The notes below the pieces were generated by a model. That model worked only from the letters and a program-made list of their open reading frames with translations, was not told where the DNA came from and ran no database searches. This document shows, in pieces, positions 57,606-64,000 of a stretch of 64,000 bases of DNA (positions are counted from its first letter, which is position 1; the number at the start of each line of letters is the position of its first letter). The DNA is from Magicicada septendecula (Eukaryota; Arthropoda; Insecta; Hemiptera; Cicadidae): positions 691,166,268-691,230,267 of the forward strand of contig CM068367.1 in assembly GCA_034769895.1 (NCBI GenBank). The letters run 5' to 3'. Both the position numbers and the translations under genes were made by a program.

Positions 57606-58200
57606 TAAGTTTTCACATGAAAAAGTTCATTTTTAGTTAAATTTTTTCTATTTTTTACATTCACAATTATTCTGTGTCCTTCAGTCTAATAGACTTAACT
57701 TAATTGCTCATTTATCATGTGCATATGTTTTGGATTTGTCACACTTGTTTAACTCTTTTTTCTTAAGATTATATGTTGTTTATTTTATTACACTTATCAC
57801 TTCACTGTTTATCTTTGTCACTCCCTACCTGTCTCTCACTCTTGGTTTCAAGGTTATTTTAGATGTACATTTACAACTATTCTTTAACATAATGAGCCTT
57901 ATTTTCTTATTATTATAAGGTCTTTATCAATATACTTTATTTAACAATAATTGTCTCATTTATTTTTTGTGGTTAGTGTACTTTATCTGGTTTTAATAGG
58001 ATAGCATAGGTGACTTTACCTATTATTGTACCTATTGAATTGAGCAGTTTTAATTTTTGGGATGGGGCTACTATTGTGTCGCATTACAATAGTTATCACT
58101 GTACTGAAATAACCCAAAAGGCAGTAATAATATACGGTGAAGGGCTATTCCCCCCTACTTTGAATTATGTGTGTAGTTTGTTAAACAAAAGTATTATTTT

Positions 58201-59398
58201 TGTGTACATTGTTTTTGTTATATACTACAAATAGAAACTTCGAACTTTTTATAACTTTCGTTTTATAAATCTGTTTTTCCAGACTTCTTGAAACAGACAA
58301 ATTTGTACAAGTTTTCCACAGCTGTACCTCCTTTAGGCCTGTAGTACATAATATGTGGAAATGCAAAAACACAGTTTTTACAACTTTAGATTTGGAAAAC
58401 TTTTTTTTGCGATTTTTGTTTAACAAAAAAAGATGTTTGCCTATGCATTCAGTTTAGGTCAGTGTACCCATAAACACAAGAAACGTGGATTCTGCAAACT
58501 TTGTAGGTGCCAGAGAACAGAGAATTGACACTTTTATTGGAGACTAATGAACCTTATATTGTTTCATGCTGTGAATGTTTTAATTATTTTAATTTAGTTT
58601 TTGTGTAATGTGTTAATTGAATATTTTTATCAAAATCAAGATATAGGGGATTAAAAAAGCTCAACATAATAAATTCTAATTTTGGTATAATACAGTAGTT
58701 GCTTATTCTCATCTTATGGTCATAAGTTCTGCTAGAAGAGTTAGGCCTATTTAAGATCATTGTTGTTTTATTTGGTTATAATTTATATCCCTATTTATGT
58801 TCTATATTTTAATTTCAAAACTTATTATTTTTGGTCTTTAATTATACGATGTTAGTTCATGAACCTGCCTTAAATGTAGCTCTAGTTAGAACTCCTGTAA
58901 CTACAATTTCTTATGTTGCCTATTTTCTATAGCTCATACTGTATTTTACAAATAAATAAGTATAATCTCGAGGTTTAGTTTAAGCTTTAAATTATGTGAA
59001 AATGTCACTTTTGCGAGGGAACAAACACATTTGCATTAATATTATCATTTACGTTGATGCAGACTGACTACTAGGAGTGTTAGTAATGCCTTAGCTGTCA
59101 GTTGGCTGCGTTTCTACAAAACAAATACGTGCAACATACACAGCTTTGCAACTGTGTTTTGTTAGACCAGGGATGCCAGATATGGGGATTTTCCCCATAG
59201 TAGCGAAATTTGAAGGCTGAAAATCTTAGGTGGGGAGTTACTGGGAATTCCATTCAACAGTGACTGTGTTCAAAGTCTCAAACACTTGGAATTTCTTGGC
59301 AGAAAAAAATTAAAGACATTGGCTTCAGCAGAAGCAGCCTTTGAGAAAACCATTATAGCCTTTGACAGGGATTGAAGAGACATTGGGAATATAAATAT
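58201..59398. other. Non-coding stretch
   Basis: No supportable gene. CAGGGATGCCAGAT at 59167 resembles a hAT terminal sequence, but I find no partner end. Confidence 0.4.
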
Positions 59399-59650
59399 TG
59401 TAAGGGTACATATCTTCAACATGCATTAATGAAGCAACATGATAAGGATAATGCACTAAATGATTAACACTATGAATAAAAAGGGGTGAGTCAGAGATGA
59501 AGGAATGGGTAATTAACATAATTATACGATCAAACAAATAAAAGTAATAGTAAAAGTAACCTATGATAAGAGAAATGTAGCAAGCAACGAAGCAAACATT
59601 GAAAACGATAGTACAATGCGATTTAACCAAAATAACCCAATAGATATGGT

Positions 59651-59840
59651 AAGTGAATAAGTAGAACCAGCCCCAATACCAGTGTTAGGATGTATCAAAA
59701 CAAACAAAATAAGTGAATAAGTAGAACCATCCCCAATACCAGTGTTAGGATATATCAAAACAAACAAAATAAGTGAATAAGTAGAACCATCCCCAATACC
59801 AGTGATAGGATATATCAAAACAAACAAAATAAGTGAATAA
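59651..59840 (+). repeat. 60-bp tandem repeat in LTR C
   Basis: Just over three units (AAGTGAATAAGTAGAACC...CAAACAAAAT) with an exact 60-base period and few changes. Further units follow the solo LTR at 62664-62755. Confidence 0.95.
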
Positions 59841-62663
59841 TGTAACCAAATTATATTATTCTCGTAGGGTTACTTATAAAATGTATGATGTAGCCTCCCC
59901 TCGGGTTCGTCTATTGGTAATCAGATTTTTCGTTACGTACAATGTTATTGTGAACGGGTTACTTGTATTTATGTCGTGTGCACTTGAATTACACCACCCG
60001 TTGGAAGTGTCAACTTGTAATATAGGTACATAATGTAGCGACAAACTCGCACTGGAGTCGTCGATGTGTAATTATAAATGTGTTAGATTGAACGGCTAAT
60101 GGTTTTGTAAATTGCCGCTTACTCCCACTACGCTGCTTCTTTTCCGTGACGTCACTCAGCGATACCAACTATCGGGTTCACTGCAATCTGCGAATTTTAT
60201 TTACTAAATACAACAGCAATAATAACGACACACAGTTACTATCAAACATATATCCTGGTGGAATCTTTTATTCGAAAACAACACTGGTTAATGGTTTAAT
60301 AAATTTAAACAGAATAATCGCAATTGAATTACAAATTATAAATCTTCTCTTTACCAGTTGGCAGCAGTAGTAGCCAAACGTTCAGTATTTCTTGAGACCA
60401 AAACCATGCTTTTTGTTAATGTTTTTAAATAAAATATATCAATTATCTCAGGGCGTATATGGTTCGGGGGTTATAAATTAAACAAAATATTACACTATTA
60501 ATCAAAATACAAGTTTACAATTATGGGATATTACAACGTTAGAGTGATAGGTGCACACAGAAATCGTATAGTGGTTACCAGTTTAAAAAAAGGTTATGTT
60601 CAAATCAGGCTTTGATAGTTATTGTGTAAATTAATAGTTTTCGTTGTGTTTAAAAAGGTGTTAGTCTTGGTGTTATTAGTGATTGTTTTTAGTGTTTGTG
60701 TTATATGGTGTCTGTAGATAAATTGATTATTACTTAAAATACGTGTATACAAAGGTGTGTGTTGAAGTACGATATAATGAGATGTCAGATCACCAAATCC
60801 TCTTCTTGTACTCTTCTTGGTTGTAAATAGGGCCCACGTACACGTCAGATCTTCTTCTCGTCCCTCGTCCACTTCAAATCTTCTTCCTGGTTATTATGTC
60901 CTTTATTTCATGTAATGGGTATTCTTCTGTGGTTGAAAAAAGTTCGTGTAGTGTACATCTAACTGTATTTATCTGGTTGTATAGTTTTTCCACACTTTAT
61001 AACACAAAATGTAAGACGATTTAAAAACGCGTCTATCTGCTAAGATCGTTGTCAAAGAAGTCTCATTTTATTTATCGGAAATTTCTGGTTGCTAAGGGTA
61101 AACTTGGAACCTGGTTGGCTAATCCGGATCTACATTGTCATATACTTTTATTATTTCAGAATCTAAATTTCGTTCAAAATCTTTAATTTAACATAACTTT
61201 TCTATACTGGATGGGAGTTTAAAACCATTATCAGCATTATTTTGATCTTCACATTTGTTATATTTAGACACCAAACATGCCTATTTTTACTTAAAAACTA
61301 TGGATGTTACAATTTTATTATTTGGAATTTTCTTAAATAACTTGAAATGTGTTATTTTGGTTCTATATTCCTTGTATACATTATTACCTATAAATACATC
61401 AACCCTTTCACATTGCTTTACAAAATTTCTAACATAATTGTTCAAAATTTACTAAAGTTGGTTTCACCTGGCCTATGTAATAGTATTACCTTCATCACCA
61501 TGTTTTAACATCTTTAACAATTAAATTAATTTTTAACACTCATCAAAATGGTTTAACATATAACGTTATTTTAACAACACAAAAAATATATTATTCTAAT
61601 AGTTAAATTCATGTCCACATGGCTATGATTATACCAATTCCTTGCACAAATAATTGTTTTCTACTCAGGCTGTATAAATGTTTGACACTTAACAACACGT
61701 CTCTATATAGTCCATTCTGCTTTGTCAATTAATTTATTTACCTTGGTTTAATATCAGTTCTATTGTTATATTTGTTAACACAACATAAAAAAAAATTGAA
61801 TTAATATCATTAAATTGACATTCCTTTAAGCTAACTGTATCCCCTGGTACATACAAAAAACACAACACAAATACTATTATATAAAACACTGTGCTATAGC
61901 ATAAAACATGCACATTTAACAAAACAAATTCTATACTAATTATTTAGTCCTTTGTCAGCTAATTTACTCATTATTCTGACACTGTCTATGTCATATTTAC
62001 TATTTATATGGGTTTCAACATCCGTATACTTATTGATGTCTGACTTACAAAAATTACAATAAATTGAACACTGTTGCTCTACCTCACCACACAGTTCTAA
62101 TAATCTTGTTACATTTACTGTTTATATGGGTTTCACTCTTGTTATAAATGTTATTGTGACCATGTTATAATTTGTTGTTTACTGGACAACCCTATGAACT
62201 CTATATGTGACAATTATTTGTATGTTTCATGTATCTATAACCAGGTGTATTTATATTTTTGTTACATCAATCAACTTAATTATTTACTAATCTTTCTCTT
62301 ACATAATATTACATGTTTGGGCCTATTATCCCTCACTTTGTATTTTGATTATCTGGATATACCGATACATTAACTGAAACCATTTGTTTCTTTATAGTTC
62401 TGGTTCATAAACTGTTTGTCTTTACAATTCTTTGTTTGATCAATACTGAAAATTCATGTCATAGTTGGGGTTTGAAGATATCTGCATCACTTAGCCTAAA
62501 TCATTAATTTGGGTACGGTCAGTTGTCTTACTAGTCAGTCTAAAATTGTTAGTCGTTCTTCTTCACTATCATCTTTGAAGATATTGTTCTTCTTGTTAGC
62601 TTCTTAATCAAAGTCTTCATTAAATCAGGTAAGATATTATGTTGTTCCAAATGTAATGTTACA
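59841..62663 (-). mobile_element. Solo LTR E inside the tandem repeat
   Basis: The ends TGTAAC...GTTACA interrupt the 60-bp repeat; the repeat resumes at 62664. The left flank is ATAA, and the right flank reads ATA before GTAGAACC, consistent with a 4-bp duplication that lost one A. The 2823-bp body has no coding capacity. Its layout (CTTCTTC-rich part, GGTTGGCTAATCC, then a T-rich half) resembles the B LTR family, suggesting minus orientation. A solo LTR is left when two LTRs recombine and the inside is lost. Confidence 0.7.
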
Positions 62664-62755
62664 ATAGTAGAACCAGCCCCAATACCAGTGATAGGATATA
62701 TCAAAACAAACAAAATAAGTGAGAAGCTAGAACCAGCCCCAATACCAGTGATTGA
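62664..62755 (+). repeat. 60-bp tandem repeat, continued
   Basis: About 1.5 further units (GTAGAACCAGCCCCAATACC twice), the second diverging after CCAGTGATTG. Confidence 0.9.
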
Positions 62756-64000
62756 CCAAATAAAATGAAACCAGATGAGAAGGTGAAGACCAAAATATAA
62801 ATGAAATGAAATGAAAAGAAATGAAAGGACACCAACAAATAATATAGAACAGAAAAAGGAGAAATGTTACACTCAAATAAAGTAGTGAAAAAGAAACCAA
62901 TAAATGATAAATGTAAATGATAATTATTAGTATCAACCAAATAAGCAATGTAAATGATAAGTGTTAAAATTCAATAACTTAGAGACAAACAAAGTACACT
63001 AACCAAATAAATAGAGAGTAACTATTATAAATCACTCTAATATGACATGAACTTGTTAACAGTATAATTGACCAATGTAAAGTGAGAGATAGAGAGATAG
63101 TGAACATTGTAAAGTGAGAAAGAGAATTTGACGTTAGGTAATACCCACTAATAACACTTAAATAAAACATGAAAAGTGCAAAGTGATAGTGTAAAACCCC
63201 AAATTAAATAGAAACCCTATTGATAGGTATGAACACCTAATAATTAGTGACAAACACTAAAGATTTATTGGTGAGATGTGTTATTAAATAAGACTTTTGT
63301 TATTATTAGTAGACAGATTAATTATAGATAAGAAATACTATGGTATTCAGGGAAGGAATCCCATGGAGAGTCAAAATGTTTGTGTTACCATGGATAGAAG
63401 GTAAAGTTTATTTTAGAAAGAATATGATAAAGAATGCAAAGACAAATTCAATAAACATCCTATGTTTTAAGGGAGAGTTAGTTAAGTAAAGTTAAATGGT
63501 GTGATGATGTTTATCACCAAGAAGTAAATAAGAAGTAACAAATGTAAATGAGAGTAGTATAATAACAGTTAAAGAATTGTTTGATTAAGTTTAAGTATAG
63601 GAAAATGGATGAAGAGTTATACAGGCCATAAACCTAAATGTTATGTTATATTTTATAGAGAATAGTAAATAATAGCCAAATTATAAACAATGGCAATATA
63701 AATAAGAAAAAAGATAAATTAATACAAATCTAATAATACTGAAAAGGCAGTTAGAATACAATAGACAAACCATAATATGGAAACTAATAAAAACATACAA
63801 TTATTATAAAACAGACACAAAACCATTCAACAAGTAAACAAATCATGTTTAACACAAAACAAAACATGTACAAGGGTAAAATAATGTGTAATCTGTATAA
63901 AGTAAGAAAATATAACTAATTACTACCTAGGCCTATGAAATGCCTAACTGTAAGAAACCAATAACAACAAATTATAAGAAATTAACTATAATATTAGCAA

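Larger units (their letters stand above)
55200..58200 (-). repeat. LTR C': diverged relative of the element B LTR
   Basis: From 55390 the plus strand follows the B LTR from 8190 in order: GGCGCCAAATTGTTTTTT, later GTGTTGCCAAC, CCTCGGC...GTTCACTCAGCGGATCGCTA, ATCGTCAAGTG, GATTGGCT, and a T-rich half with short shared blocks to about 57.3 kb. Orientation matches B (minus). Similarity is clear but far lower than between the two B LTRs. It is broken by a PLE fragment at about 57360-57605. Both outer limits are approximate; no internal region follows. Confidence 0.65.
59399..64000 (+). repeat. LTR C: plus-strand relative of the B LTR, split by a solo LTR
   Basis: It starts TGTAAGGGTACATATCTTCA at 59399, closely matching the start of B's LTR on its own strand. 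It continues with blocks matching 11413 back to about 11140 (for example the reverse of GGTTAAATCGC and TATTGGGTTATT). After the solo LTR (59841-62663) it resumes at 62664 and runs to the window end with short matches deeper into the B LTR. It may be part of a larger element continuing beyond 64 kb. Confidence 0.6.

Noticed and set aside
59167..59180. hAT-like end CAGGGATGCCAGAT
   Set aside because: No inverted partner or 8-bp duplication found; could be chance.

Overview
This is eukaryotic nuclear DNA, most likely from an arthropod and probably an insect with a large, transposon-rich genome. The evidence is the AT-rich, intron-like intergenic sequence, the (GT)n and (TA)n microsatellites, and an animal transposon set: Ty3/gypsy-type LTR elements, Tc1/mariner, hAT, PIF/Harbinger, Penelope-like elements (PLEs) and a tRNA-derived SINE. 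The species cannot be told from the sequence. I see no prokaryotic gene, CRISPR array, rRNA gene or bona fide tRNA gene.

The only host-gene pieces I recognise belong to one family, magnesium-dependent phosphatase 1 (MDP1, HAD superfamily). A terminal exon lies at 2809-2974(+). A first-exon-like piece ending in the HAD nucleophile motif lies at about 49594-49666(+). A last exon upstream of a first exon on the same strand suggests two MDP1 genes head to tail, with about 47 kb of mostly mobile DNA between them. Neither gene is complete in the window.

Region by region: 1-934 has a LINE tail on the minus strand. 935-2583 is a dead Tc1/mariner element. 2809-2974 is the MDP1 exon. 3-7.7 kb is non-coding with two long GT tracts. 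7689-36931 is a nested composite: gypsy-like element B on the minus strand has unusually long LTRs (about 3.4-3.7 kb) and a gutted pol. B was hit by a hAT transposon (12778-16326, 8-bp target duplication) and, in its 5' LTR, by gypsy element A (4-bp target duplication CGTA). A is now a tandem LTR-internal-LTR-internal-LTR array (19143-33959) whose two internal copies are almost identical and have open gag, protease and pol frames.

36945-39253 holds another long LTR (D, plus strand). 40483-40826 is a small PLE-derived palindrome carrying two hammerhead-type ribozyme cores and flanked by a 13-bp target duplication. 41565-43880 is an internally deleted PIF/Harbinger element with remnants of both its genes (transposase and MADF protein). 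47.6-48.35 kb is a mariner-type DDE pseudogene. After MDP1 exon 1, 50.7-54.9 kb stacks a second hAT pseudogene, three PLE fragments and a SINE. 55.2-64 kb is dominated by diverged LTRs related to that of B, in both orientations, including a solo LTR (59841-62663) that splits a 60-bp tandem repeat.

The most notable points are the possible MDP1 tandem pair with a changed metal-site residue, the self-archived insertion history of the A/B nest (the empty site survives in the other B LTR), the two -1 frame steps in element A, and the hammerhead-bearing PLE palindrome. I found no clear sign of a wholly new multi-gene system.
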